The notes: generated from the letters alone by a model not told the origin. DNA of 31,636 nucleotides from Saksenaea vasiformis B4078 (GCA_000697055.1 JNDT01001440.1:1-31636); one strand, 5' to 3'; counted from the first letter of the stretch, positions 11,390 through 22,856 are shown. A program made the numbers and translations.

Positions 11390-12140
11390 TTCAGTGATGG
11401 GTCTCTCAATATCCCATCGGAAGCAGTAAAAATGTTTCGAGATAAGCAAGATGTTCCATTAAAACAGGGGCGTCGTGTTTGCCTTCAGTTACTTCAGTAA
11501 TGGTTTACTAGTATCCTTGCCAGAAGGAGTAAAAAATATCTCGAGAGATAAGGACAAGCTCCATCCACGGTGATCCGTAGTTAAAGGCACGCATGAACCG
11601 TTTTTGATTCCTTTGGCTCTGATTTTCAAGGAGATATCGCCGGTAAGGATACAGGATTACTCATGTCTCTATGTCTATTCCTCAGCCTACATGACCTCTG
11701 TCCAGGACCTCTCAGCTGTGGTGTAGCCCATTATTCACTGCCAAGTAAGCGGATGTTGACACAATTTCCACAATTAAAATCTCGCCAGCCGCAGTATCAA
11801 TTCAAGTCCTCTGCACGCTTTAACGATCAAACTGGTACTTTTGCCAGTATAATCCCTCCTGCCGCTCCCACCGCGTCAGAAGGGAAACAGGCTGCCATCA
11901 GTGGATGGCTATGCCTTCGTGGATAACTAGATCGACAGCAAAGCATCTTCTATTTACTAACCGTGAATGCATTTTTATGCTGCTCGAATAAATTTTGGGC
12001 CTACCTGGGCAGCAAGTTGATGTAAGTAGAGTATTAGTTTATCGCATCTTACATCCTTTCCCTAACGCAAACCTGGCTCTTGATGGCGAAAGTTTTCATA
12101 GAGTAGCATAAAGATCCATTCGATAAGCAGTGTGCAATGT
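11390..12140 (+). repeat. Dispersed repeat, copy C
   Basis: Third copy, about 215 bp after the CLPTM1 stop and same strand as the others. It also begins with two subunits about 98 bp apart (11392-11440 and 11490-11545: TTCAGTGATGG or TTCAGTAATGG, then AGTATCC/AATATCC, AGTAAAAA, TCTCGAGA or TTTCGAGA). It shares AAAGGCACGCATGAA with A, TTCCTCAGCCT and ATGACCTCTGTCC with A and B, ATGCTGCTCGAATAAATT, AGCAAGTTGATGTAAGTAGA and GAGTAGCATAAAGATCCA. It has a deletion in the middle relative to A and B, and the shared ORF is destroyed. Confidence 0.75.
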
Positions 12141-12189
12141 GCTGTTCAGATCGTTAAGTCTTCCGGTCCTGGCTATGGCGTAGGTCTCT

Positions 12190-12851
12190 CAATCTCCAAG
12201 GTACCCCAAAAACATCTTCACTGTCCTTGAATGTTTCGAGAACCCACTGGATCTTTGCAAAGTCCAATTATCTCTTAAACATATTCAGATTGTCTCCAAA
12301 CTATCTAGTGATGCGGGCAAAAAAAGAAAAAAAATGGAGATCATACAAGATATTATGCTGACGATTTGAAGATTCAAAGTGATTTTCTGGTGGTCTCCTC
12401 CCTATAGCGCTTCTTTTCCTTCATGATGTTGCAAATTTTTATGATGTGTTAGGAGACACCTGTATTGCTACATGGAGATCTTAAGGTGATTAAGACCCGT
12501 GGCAGCATTAAGAAGAGGGTAATCTGCCATAAAATTTATCTTGAGAAGCGTAAAGTAGCATCACAAATTGACGTCGATGTGCATCGAGTCTCAAAGACTA
12601 AGATTACTGCCTGCTGTCAGCAGACCAGCCTCACGCGTGGTGCAGCGGAAAGAGCTGTGGTTTCGGATCGGCCATTCTATACATGGACAGAACTAGCCGT
12701 GAAGCAATATAACGCGTGGAACATGTCGTTGCAAGAGCAAAGACTAGGCGAGCACACTTTCTTGATGAACAGCATCTTCGCTTCTGGAAAGCAGGATGCA
12801 TTTAGCAAGAACAGATCGGAAATGGAGACTCCGCAGATTCAAGACAGATAA
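12190..12851 (+). other. Coding-looking exons of an unrecognised gene or relic
   Basis: Two open stretches look protein-like but I cannot name them. The first, about 12212-12364, reads NIFTVLECFENPLDLCKVQL onward. The second begins after a good 3' splice site (GATGTGTTAG, ending 12455) with ETPVLLHGDLKVIKTRGSIK and stays open to the stop at 12849-12851; it contains RLGEHTFLM. The mix of beta-strand-like segments, a HGDLKV segment and a GEHTF segment is faintly like alpha-arrestin N-domains, but no decisive motif is present. There may be further exons in 12862-13073 (MTSQLQIRLFTGD...). Neither start codon nor exon chain is settled. Confidence 0.3.
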
Positions 12852-13168
12852 GAAACATAAAATGACTTCACAGTTACAAATCAGGTTGTTTACTGGAGAT
12901 GTAAGAGAAATGCACGTAAGCAAAGATAGTCTGTACTTCCCTTTAAATACTGATGATCCACTTTTTGATTTGCAGGTTATCTTGTTGAGACAAACTGTGA
13001 TGTTATCACTATGCAGAAGGAAAACCGTAGAAAATCTTAGGGTAGAATACTGTTTCTCTGCCTATTGATGTGTCTTTTCACGATGATGATACAGACGATA
13101 CATACTTTCTTCCTGTTCTTTTGTTCTGTTGTGTCTTGTTCTTCTTACCGGATGAAGACATGTTTCAG

Positions 13169-13350
13169 GTCTGCTTGCTGTGTATAGTCTTGCTATAAAC
13201 ATCCTATACTTTTTGGCACTCCTTGTGGTAATATTCCCCTTTGTTCTTGTATACTGGCACCGAATAGGACCGCTACCTTCTTGCAAGATCCACGACAAGG
13301 AAGTTCGTGCAGTGAAGGAAGCAAAGACTACAGCAGATTCGTCATCATAA
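13169..13350 (+). other. Probable last exon with one membrane segment
   Basis: After a candidate 3' splice site (TGTTTCAG at 13161-13168) one frame is open to TAA at 13348. It encodes GLLAVYSLAINILYF, LALLVVIFPFVLVYW and then a polar tail (HRIGPLPSC...KEAKTTADSSS). A long hydrophobic helix followed by a Lys/Ser-rich tail is typical of a C-terminal membrane anchor. It may belong to the unassigned exons upstream or to a separate small membrane protein. The preceding exon could not be fixed. Confidence 0.33.
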
Positions 13351-13581
13351 CGATTTTATATTTTGTTCTTCCTTAGTGGAAACCTGCTCTTTTCATGGAT
13401 ACGAATTTTCACATAACTGTGAACCCCATTTGCTGTGTAGGTAAGGTTTGCATGTGATTTGAGCACAATGGTTTGATTGTCCGCATCCGATATCCTTTTG
13501 TCATAACTTTTTGTCTCCCCTTGTGTTTTCTTTTCTTCTTTTCTTTTTTGTATCATGCCAAAACGTGGTCAATAGCCACTC

Positions 13582-14824
13582 ATGACCTGCTTTACATGTT
13601 CTTGTCTGCCTACACAGCGGAGCGAAGAAGAGCCGCTTAATGCGTTTGATCTTACATGGCGAAACTACGTTCCCTCAATCGGTCTGTGCTTTCCATCTTG
13701 TCTCCGACGACGGCAACCCATTCACCTAGACGAGGACGACGACTTAATTATTAACATTCCTCATTACAATGATCACCAATTATACCCTGGTCGAACAATT
13801 CAAGGTCATTCGATTAATCCTCGAGACTGGGAGTTCGAGTCGGTACTGGACCAGAATGGTTCGAATATCTTTGTTACCGGAAATCCTTTTGGCAACAAGA
13901 AAAAACGGTCTAAAAGATCGAAAAAGATAAACAACGACACTGTTCCTGCTGCTGCTGCATATGAAATATTTTCCGATGAGCAGGACCAAATGGATGCTGA
14001 ATTTCTTGCTGACGATCAAATTGCAGGCCTTGCTTACCAACTTAGAGTAGGCAGTCAAGTTACATGGCATCCGAAACTGACTTATCGTTACTAGGATACT
14101 GATCAGTATGGCGAAGAGATTTACTATGCTTCTCCCCACGGTCCTGTGATCCAAGAGATGCGCCCGCCAAGAACGAAAGAATTCTATGCTGCTCGCACGG
14201 TACCTTTTATCGTCGACGATGGGGACATTCATAATGCCGCAACAACATCTTCAGATGTAGCACGACATTCGTACGATGACGAAGTGGCTACTGAGGCTAC
14301 CCAGAATATATTACAAGATACACTAAACGATTTGACGGAACGGCTGGTATCCATCAAGAAAAATATCACGGATGCCAGTAGAAATCCCAACGAGATAGAC
14401 GATGCAACTTTGCGGACCATAAACAACTCACGCAAACAGCCAGTATCAGCTGACAAGTAAGAGTGCATATGGATCACTTTTTTTAAGTAATATAACGCAT
14501 CTTAGATCCCTGTCAGATATCGCCTCGGTTGCTTCTGAGACCTTGGATATATACGAAGATACTTCTAGGAACAATTCACATCAGGCATACACTTCCCTCG
14601 ACGATGATACTCGACGCTATTCCAGTAATTCCGAGTTCCACATGCCACTGTCAGATGCTCACCATTCCACACCATTTGGGTCCGATCAGCATCCTTTCGC
14701 CTATTTTCCCGACTCCAGCAGCGCTCATCCGGATAGGAATGACGATGATAACCTTCATAATACGCTTAGACTGAACGTGCGAAACGTGTTGGATATTGGT
14801 CGAAAATGGTTCTCCTCTTCTTAA
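13582..14824 (+). CDS. Orphan protein, acidic and low complexity, with basic cluster
   Basis: Not recognised. Exons 13582-14046, 14095-14456 and 14506-14824 splice in frame to 381 residues, with introns of 48 and 49 nt. The N-terminus MTCFTCSCLP carries four cysteines in ten residues and could be palmitoylated (inference). Then come RSEEEPLNAF, DLTWRNYVPSIGLCFPSCL, an acidic HLDEDDDLIINIPHY, DWEFESVL and a bipartite basic cluster KKKRSKRSKK. Later parts have a weak coiled coil (NDLTERLVSIKKNI) and a Ser/Asp/His-rich tail ending LRLNVRNVLDIGRKWFSSS. TCTGCCTACACAG just before CGG at 13618 also looks like a 3' splice site, so the true start may lie in an upstream exon. It has the look of a lineage-restricted regulatory or membrane-peripheral protein; no function assigned. 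Confidence 0.65.
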
Positions 14825-16080
14825 TCGTCTTCTTTATTCTGCCCTCATTTTGTTCTTAGACCAAGTCCAATATCATTTCTGTATTTTTATTACAAGGTGT
14901 AGGCCAGTACCTAATGTTTGTCGTCCCCACGTCTGGGTAAAATTCGGTTGCCATGTACGGTGATCTTGCACAACGATACTACCTTACTTAGGTTGTAGAT
15001 GCCAGAAATAAGTGACCGATACTCTAGAGACTATAACGGCTATCAAAAAGCGTGCTTGGACAGAGAATTTATCGCGAATCAGACCTTCATGGTTTCTGAG
15101 GTCTGCTTTTGAGCGCTATGTATCGACATATTTCTCGTAGTATCTGATTGCACGCTGCATGTAATATAACCGTGACCTCTTGATTGCGTCGATTTGTTTA
15201 CTTTTGGTTTTCAACGATATATTTCTTTATAAAGGAGCAAAGCTTTTTTCTTCGGAGGCGATGGCGAGAAAACAGGTAATACCTTCACACTAACTCGGTC
15301 AGTTCCTTAGCATATCCGAGCATAGCAAACTTTCCTGGGCAGATTCCGTCCTTTTCTCCTCTTCCCTAGTCTTCATATAGATTTGCATCGCTCTCCTTCA
15401 CTCCTTCTCCTTTTTGCTTCGAGGCTTTTTTTTATACCTATTCTTCCAGACCGGGTTAGAGAGGACAAGCTTAGTCGGTGACGAGCTCACACTCATTATA
15501 ATAATTAAATGAAGGTTCTTGATGGAATTTTTTACACTAATTTGTACAAATTTTGTATCTATGGGAAGTCAAGCTTGCAATAATGAACGATGAAAAACGG
15601 GGTCGTTACTTACTTCCACTTGGCCCGCCGTATGCCCAAAATCTGTTCGAGCAACGTCAAAATTCATGAGCCCTCCTCACTCCAGGATTGGTCTGGTGTC
15701 AATGAACCTGTATGATCCTACAAGACCGACTTAACTTATTTCCAACCCTTAATTAGTTCAACCTTCGAGAAGGTCTGCAGATCGTTGAAGCTGTAGGAGA
15801 CAATTGTTTTCAATCAATTCTATACTGACTATCATATCCATGTGTCACCAGTTGAAGGCTGGATTTCCATATTTTCAGTATACGTATTGACTTTGCGTAA
15901 TGCGCCATTGGATACCCAGAAAGTAAGTAGGAGAAAGCAGGATGACGATAAGCAACTTGACTTCGTCGTGGCGCCCGAAAGCCGTTCCCTTGATTGCCGT
16001 TAAAAAAAAAAAAGGATTTGATCCGTGGACTGCTATCTGTCTTTCCCCGCTCTTCGCGACCTGTTAGAGATCTTAACGGG
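14825..16080. other. Intergenic, with pyrimidine tract and a short repeated motif
   Basis: No gene seen. About 15345-15440 is pyrimidine-rich (repeated CTCCTT/TTCTCC). At 15546-15579 is a palindromic motif (TACAAATTTTGTA) followed by GGGAAGTCAAGCTTGC, with a relative near 21313-21343. An A-run at 16003-16013 precedes the next gene. Confidence 0.45.
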
Positions 16081-17666
16081 ATGCTTCGATTGTCCTATGC
16101 ACACACTCAATGGACGAGGGCTCCAATTTCGAGCATAAAGCGTTTTTATGCTACTAATGCAAATGTTTGGGTGCTCAGTGATGGAGGCCTCGAGTCGTCT
16201 TTGCGTGGCATGTCGCTAGGGAGACGTTTAGAACCAAATCCGGACAAGTTATCTCTGAAGATCGTTAGGCCTAGTAAATGTAGGTATAGGAATAGCGATA
16301 ATGTCCCATTGCTAATGCCGAATATAGCGCTCCAGATACTTCCAACTATTTTGCAGAAATATGTCGTCGAATGGCTGCCCTATAGACGTGGTTTACCGTG
16401 GTGCCTGGAATCACCCGACCACGACTCGTTTGACGGTTCTGTGCCTGATTACGTTGTTTGCAGCGGACCACAGACCGTACCTGCATGTTTACATGTAATG
16501 AAAACTGATGCAGCTAAAAAATCATTCTCTGGTAAACGCGGATAAGATAAGCAACTATTCTATTCACTCTTTGTCACAGTATTTATTGGCTATCCAAATC
16601 TTCCCTTTATCAACTTTGATCAGGTCACTCTTCCCAAATATGAAGCCAACGTCAAGTTAGGTAATCACCCTCTAGATTTAAGTATGCTTACGGCGTCTGA
16701 CCTATTCATTATCCAGCTAGATTAGGTCCACTGGCGAAGCAAAAAAATTGCATTGTGACCGATGTAACTATCTCTTGGATTACCTGATATCATTCCTTTT
16801 TTTTTAAAAAACAAGAACGGTGACATAGATGCCCCTGCTAGATCCGTTACAAACTACCAAAGCTCACTGCAAGCAGCTGCAAACGTTCATAGCGAATTCA
16901 ACTTCTTTGACAGCGGTTGTGATAGGAGGTCATTCGCCTCAATGCCGTTGGTACTCTGAAGACGCTGCGTCTCTCAGCGACTCGATGCAGGTAAATGATC
17001 GGTTATCAGAGACAATATGGATATTGATGTCTCATATTTCAGCGCATCGTAAAACATCTGAGTACTAAGCTTGCTATCGTATTTACCGATCGAACACCTC
17101 CTCTGGTAAATTTAGATTTAAGCAAAAGTAGCAAAGTGAATAAGATATCTTGTTAGGTCAAGGAAACTATCCGCAAAGGTGTAGCAGACGTGTCTGATGC
17201 CGTAACAATATGGGATTTTACCGACCCTGAGGCGTCAATGATGGAAAGGCTAGATACATACGAGAGTATCATCTCCAACGCAAAACGAGTCATTGTAACG
17301 GCAGATCTTGATTATATCGCTGCTCACGCTGCATCTCATCGGTAAACTGTGGACCACGACGCACTTGTCAAATCTAAACCAGAGAGTAGGAAACCTGTGT
17401 ACATCGCATTTGGTGGCCGATGTCGATCTTATCTACAACATTTCCATCGATGGGCTCGGGATCGTCGTCTTACGCGGAAACTACGATTAGAGCGTATTCC
17501 GCGCCAGCAAGTTAACGTAGATCCATACAGTTATTTGGGCAATCAATTATCATGGGCTGATGGACGACGTGTATTGGAAATTGATTCAACTATGGCGCAT
17601 GTAGAGCACGAAATACAGGCTATGCGGAACGAGAAAGTGACAGGCAAGCGAAGAAAAGATGAATAA
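16081..17666 (+). CDS. ELM1-like (DUF1022) protein, probably mitochondrial
   Basis: Resembles the Mito_fiss_Elm1 family, named after a plant protein needed for mitochondrial fission and also found in bacteria as DUF1022. Seven exons: 16081-16531, 16580-16660, 16726-16763, 16829-16990, 17043-17105, 17157-17341, 17387-17666; total 419 residues in one frame. The first residues MLRLSYAHTQWTRAPISSIK then RFYAT are free of acidic residues and Arg/Ser-rich, a classic matrix-targeting leader with a cleavage-like site. Family features follow in order: NVWVLSDGG; DYVVCSGPQTVPACL; VFIGYPNLPFINFDQV; LTAVVIGGHSPQCRWYSEDA; VFTDRTPP; RVIVTADLDYIAAHAASHR; RKPVYIAF. The usual acidic SEA of the bacterial proteins reads AHA here. 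The C-terminus is basic (GKRRKDE). The frame is open upstream to 15994, but the ATG at 16081 gives the leader. Confidence 0.8.
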
Positions 17667-18691
17667 ATAGATCTCTCGCTATGAAAAAGAATTATTTTAC
17701 ACTCTGGTAGAGCCATCATTGTCACCTGTCATGCTCTGTATGTCACAAAACGCTTGCGCAAAGCAACTATTTGGATTCAACATCAAAATAAGTTGTGCGT
17801 TCTTGAAGAGAAACATCGCCATGAATATCTAGGACCTGTCGTTTAAAAGCATTTGTATAGCGCCATTAGACGGTTACACTTTTAATGAAGGATATAGTTT
17901 GCAAATATCAATTGCTCCCTTCGCATCCGTAAATGCATTACCCTTTTATATTGCGTGTATCTTGTAGTTTCTTGCCGCGGAACTTATAACTATTGACAAA
18001 CTTCGACTAACCTAATTATCAGTACGAAAGCAATGCTGATGTGACGTTTTCTTATTAGGTCAATCGCAGATGCACAATCATTTGTACAGAGGAATTACTA
18101 ACTTTTTCCTGCCGAAGATCACTTCCCGAAATATGCCGCAAAATCCACCTTTCTTACTGTTTACTCCTGATCTACAAGTCATTTGAGGAAGGATATGTTC
18201 AAAATAAGAACATTCGGAAAACAGAGACTTGAGGCCGGGAAAACGATGTACCAAACTTTCCCGAAAGGCAGGGGACGATAACGGCGTTGATCAACGGAAT
18301 CGAATACCTTTGTCTACGCTTCATTCAATAAACAGTAGACATCGAGCAAATTCCTAATAACCATATGACAGTGGAAAAAGCAAGTTATCCTAACAACCAT
18401 CCTTCTTTTCCTTTTTCCGTCCTTTTACAGCCGTGCACGATCATCGTGGTATTATTTCCTTTTCGATGTATTTTCCCTCGATAACAGGAGCGCGGTTATA
18501 CTACGTCAATGCCTAGGGAGAGGCTCGTATTCATTTCGAAAAAAATTATCTAACATGCTTTTGTCTGTCATGTGTGCCGGTGACACATTCTCCTGATAGA
18601 AGGTCACACGAGACGCTAAGGTTTTTCCATGCCAAGCACTATTTGAAGGAGGGTTTCGGTTGTCGTTTTTTACTCTCTTCATCCGAATAGC
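17667..18691. other. Intergenic, upstream of the 2-hydroxyacyl-CoA lyase
   Basis: No coding region or structural RNA recognised on either strand. It presumably carries the promoter of the next gene; no TATA or known element can be fixed. Confidence 0.45.
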
Positions 18692-20608
18692 ATGTCCAAC
18701 TCAGCAGCATCTGTCACTGGAGCTGAGCTTATTGCAGCTTCTTTGAAAAGCCAAGGTGTCCAAGTCATATTCGGTATCGTTGGCATTCCTGTTGTTGAAG
18801 TTGCCGATGCGTGTCAAGCTGTCGGCATTCGATTTATCGGTTTCCGTAATGAACAATCCGCAGCGTACGCTGCCACAGCTTATGGTTATCTCAGCGGTCG
18901 GCCAGGAATCTGTCTGACAGTGGGAGGTCCAGGCGTCGTTCATGGTTTGGCAGGCTTGCTGAACGCCAAACTGAACTGTTGGCCTCTTGTTTTACTTGCT
19001 GGTTCGTCTGATACAGATCAAATTGATATGGGAGCCTTCCAGGAACTTGACCAGGTGGAAGCCTGTAAACCATACTGCAAATATGCAGCGCGCCCGATGT
19101 CGGTTGATAAGATCCCGTTTGTTATTGAGAAGGCCATGCGAACTGCAATGTATGGTCGTCCTGGAGCCGCCTATGTTGATCTACCTGCCGATTTCATCCA
19201 GCACCCCATGAAGCGAGAATCTCTGGAACATTTACAGGTCCAGCAGGTGCCTGACCTACCCAGAAGCATGGCAGACTCTGCTAATATTTCTCGTGCTATT
19301 CAAGCGTTGAGTGAAGCCAAGGCTCCCTTGATTGTCATCGGTAAAGGGTAGGCCCACTATCATAGAATTTCGTGAACTCATCTGTACGCGCGCTTGATAG
19401 CGCTGCTTACATCCGTGCCGAAAAAGAGATTTTGCAATTGGTCGAGAGAACTCAGATTCCGTTTTTACCAACGCCTATGGGGAAAGGAGTTCTGCCAGAT
19501 ACACATCCTCTTTGTGTAGCTGCCGCACGATCCCATGCATTGAGAGATGCGGATGTTGTATTGATTCTAGGCGCTAGGCTAAATTGGATTTTGCATTATG
19601 GGAGGTCACCACGTTGGTCGCCAAAGGTTAAATTCATTCACGTCGACATCCTTGCGGAGGAGACCGGAAATAACGGCGTAGATACGTTGGCACTTATTGG
19701 TGATATTCAGCTTGTCGTGTCCCAACTGCTTTCTCATGCCTTACCCCAATTTCGTGGAAACCCTTACATCGATCAGCTGATTGCCAAAGCCCAGATCAAC
19801 ATTGAGAAGTCAAAGCGCCTGACGGAGGGAGCAAGCACAGCGGTTATGACATACCAAATGGCGTACAAGATTATCAGAGATATTTTGCCATCCAAAGATG
19901 TAGTTTACGTTAGTGAAGGTGCCAACACAATGGATATCGCTCGGTCTTTCTTTGACATTCATGAAGCACGACACCGGTTGGACGCAGGCACAGGTGCTAC
20001 CATGGGTGTAGGCATGGGATATGCTATCGCAGGTGATTACTGTAGTACTTACATGCATGAAGTTATTGACACGTGATCCATTGGCAGCGAAAGTGTTTTA
20101 TCCGAATAAGCTGGTAGTATCCATCGTAGGCGATTCTGCATTTGGCTTCAGGTATCTTTTGGAAAGACCCATGTCTTCATGTTCGTTAATTTCTTCCTGC
20201 AAGTGCTATGGAGCTCGAAACAGCAGTTCGATCGAAATTGCCGCTCTTAATACTCGTGATAAACAACAATGGGCTGTATCATGGATTAGAGGATAAGGAT
20301 TACGACGCATTACGACATAATGACGCGTTACCATCTACTGCGCTATCGCCTGAAACCCGTTACGATCTGTTAGCCACTGCTTGTGGTGGAAAGGGATGGC
20401 TCGTAAAGAATCAAAATGAGCTCTCTAGTGCACTTACAGAAGCTCTTACGAAATTCAGCAACACCGTCTGCGTGATCAACGTGATGATTGTACCTGGCGG
20501 TAAAAAGAAGCTCGTACGTCAAAAATAATCAGAAAAGGAGGGACAACAATACTAACTTGCCTGTAGGAATTCGGATGGATGAATAGCGTTCCAAAGGCAA
20601 AGATATAG
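18692..20608 (+). CDS. HACL1: 2-hydroxyacyl-CoA lyase (ThDP-dependent, probably peroxisomal)
   Basis: Cleaves 2-hydroxy-3-methylacyl-CoA and 2-hydroxyacyl-CoA into formyl-CoA and a shortened aldehyde, part of peroxisomal fatty-acid alpha-oxidation; oxalyl-CoA decarboxylase is the closest alternative. Five exons: 18692-19347, 19401-20032, 20088-20151, 20204-20513, 20567-20608; 567 residues. The N-terminal ThDP domain has VIFGIVGIPVVEVADA and the catalytic-type glutamate in GFRNEQSAAYAATAYGYL. The middle domain starts at APLIVIGKGAAYIRAEKEI. The C-terminal domain has RLDAGTGATMGVGMGYAIA and the cofactor motif GDSAFGFSAME ending ILVINNNGLY. The last exon is only 14 codons (EFGWMNSVPKAKI, stop) and supplies AKI, which fits the loose PTS1 consensus. 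The start at ATG 18692 gives the standard N-terminus. No damage seen. Confidence 0.94.
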
Positions 20609-22856
20609 GCCGTAGCTAAAGATACTCACGGTCGCCAAGTATCCATATCATACACCTATTTTTGTAACTAGTAGAAGTTGTCTCAACTTGAAAGAATTGA
20701 TCTAGTAAGAATAAGCTTTGCTAGGTTCATTCAATATGAGAATGGAATAAAGTTCCTTGAATGCTCTCTTACGTTGATCTATACAAATTCTGTGTACGTG
20801 AAGACATAAGTTTGCCTGAGGAAAGACTGAGTATGCGCGGTTATTAGCATATAGAGTCGGTGATAGGTTCATACTCTACTTATGTCGAATTGATCCTTCA
20901 ACGGATGCAAGGTTCATATAGGACTAAACCCGCCCGGTGACATTCAAAAGTATATCAGGCAAAAAAGACTATATTCGACGTGAAGTTGTTGCAACTGATG
21001 CCAAACAGTTTAAAAGTAGCAGAGTTGTAGGATAAACACGGTATTAGTGTTGGGCTTACTAGGTAGACTCTTCAGCAATCTATTGTTTGTCGTGAGACCC
21101 GGTCTTATTAGGTATTGAAGGGAGCTTTACGCTCGCCCCTGTTCTTTTTCTTCCTCTGATTTCTTTTGTTCCCACTTTCTGTACCTCTTGTCATATATAT
21201 ATATATATATATATATATCCTATACCAGACTATAACCAACATCGTGCTACGCGCAGCGCTCACAGCCATTTAATAAAGCACAAAATTGTGAATGAAGTTT
21301 AAGCTATTCTATGCAAATTTTGCATCTAGAAAGTCAAGCGTGCGTTAACAAAGAATTGACTATCATTAATGCATGAATTGGCGACAAGTTCGTTCTCGTA
21401 TTAGACATGCCATTATAACTATTTGTACTTCATCCACTAAATCCTACGGTTCTGTGTGCTATATCGGTCACTAGGATTGTGAATATCAGCATCCGAAAAT
21501 TGAACACTCAATGAGAAAAGAGGAAGCGTGTTGCAAACACTTCAAAGACAACAGGAGCGATGGATGGGCACTGTATGGACTATTTGCTGGAAACTGTGGA
21601 TGTGATGGATCGATTCCCCGAATTTAAAAGCTTTTACTTGGTCACGAGATGCTCAGCCATTGATGAACATCCAGTTGTTAGTAACTCTTTGCTTCTTTCG
21701 TAAAGAAAAGTCAGATAATGGACCGCCTTGTGATTGTTCATTATTACTGGCTTCGGTTACAACTGATATGAACGATCCATCTCTTAAAGGTTGCCACGAA
21801 ATTCCATATTCTCAGTATCAGATATGGTTACAGATCATGCATCTTGCGATAGGCCCACACATCGCTATGATTAATGCTATGTTACATCGATAGATTGCGA
21901 CAATGTAGAAAAATCCAATAAAATGTTCTTGGACTCTGGTCAATGCTGCAGATACAGAATATGATATGACTACGACAAACATAAATATTATGTGTATCGG
22001 CTGCTGCAACACTAACCTTTTTTTTTTTTTTACCGGTAGTGTTGTTATGGCAGCTTCTTTTTATTGTCCGTTGCAAGCTGCCATTAGTGTCCCGAACTTC
22101 ATCTTAAGCTTTTATATTATCACTGAATCTATTTTTTAGTGAGCCATTCTACATCTAGATAGTCTAAAATATTCTGTGATAGTGTTGCTTTATTTCTTCA
22201 CACTTCCTATTTACAGTTTCAAACGACCATGTTATTAGACAACCACATTTCGACTGGGACATCTGATCGACGACACTACTTATTAAACTACATCTCAACA
22301 CGGACATCTGACAAGTGATACTATTATCAACCTATACGTTGCAAATAGAGGAAAGCTAGTTGTTATATATTCCTTTATCATCTACAATAAGGAATGCATT
22401 CTTACTTCTCAGGACGTTTCATATAAAAAGAACCTATGCTACTTTCTAAACAGATTAACGGATCGGATCAGATAGATGGATTAGGGATTAATGACAATTT
22501 ATAGGTGCGCATAACAATCGCTAGATTCTACAATTGCTGTTCTGGCCTCCTTTGCCTTGTCGCGTTGTCCATGACCAGCTAAACCCTTTAAATTCGGTTA
22601 ATCGCTCTATCGTATCCATGGTTTCCATTTAATCATAATATGCTTACAGTCCAATCACTTCACCATGGTCTGATCAGCATCTAATGGAAGCAAAGCCAGA
22701 CAATGATAAGTTTATTAAAAACAGGCAATATGTGCAAAACTTGGGGAAAGCTGATATGTGTATGTACAACAGGAAAGAGGAAGACGGAGGGTAGACGAAA
22801 CGAGATGAGGAAAAAAAAATGATAAAATAAAAAATGGACATCAGGGGCGTAGGTAT
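20609..22856. other. Long gene-free stretch
   Basis: No supported gene in about 2.2 kb. It contains a pyrimidine-rich tract (21136-21185), a dinucleotide (AT)13 run at 21193-21218, and the palindromic motif ATGCAAATTTTGCAT at 21311-21325, related to one near 15546. ORFs here (for example 21660-21893) lack codon or motif support. T-run at 22019-22031 and A-run at 22811-22819. Confidence 0.5.
21193..21218. repeat. (AT)13 microsatellite
   Basis: Uninterrupted AT dinucleotide run seen directly in the sequence. Confidence 0.95.

Noticed and set aside
21660..21893. 77-codon plus-strand ORF in the long gene-free stretch
   Set aside because: No motif or plausible splice partners, and the residue composition is unlike the neighbouring genes.
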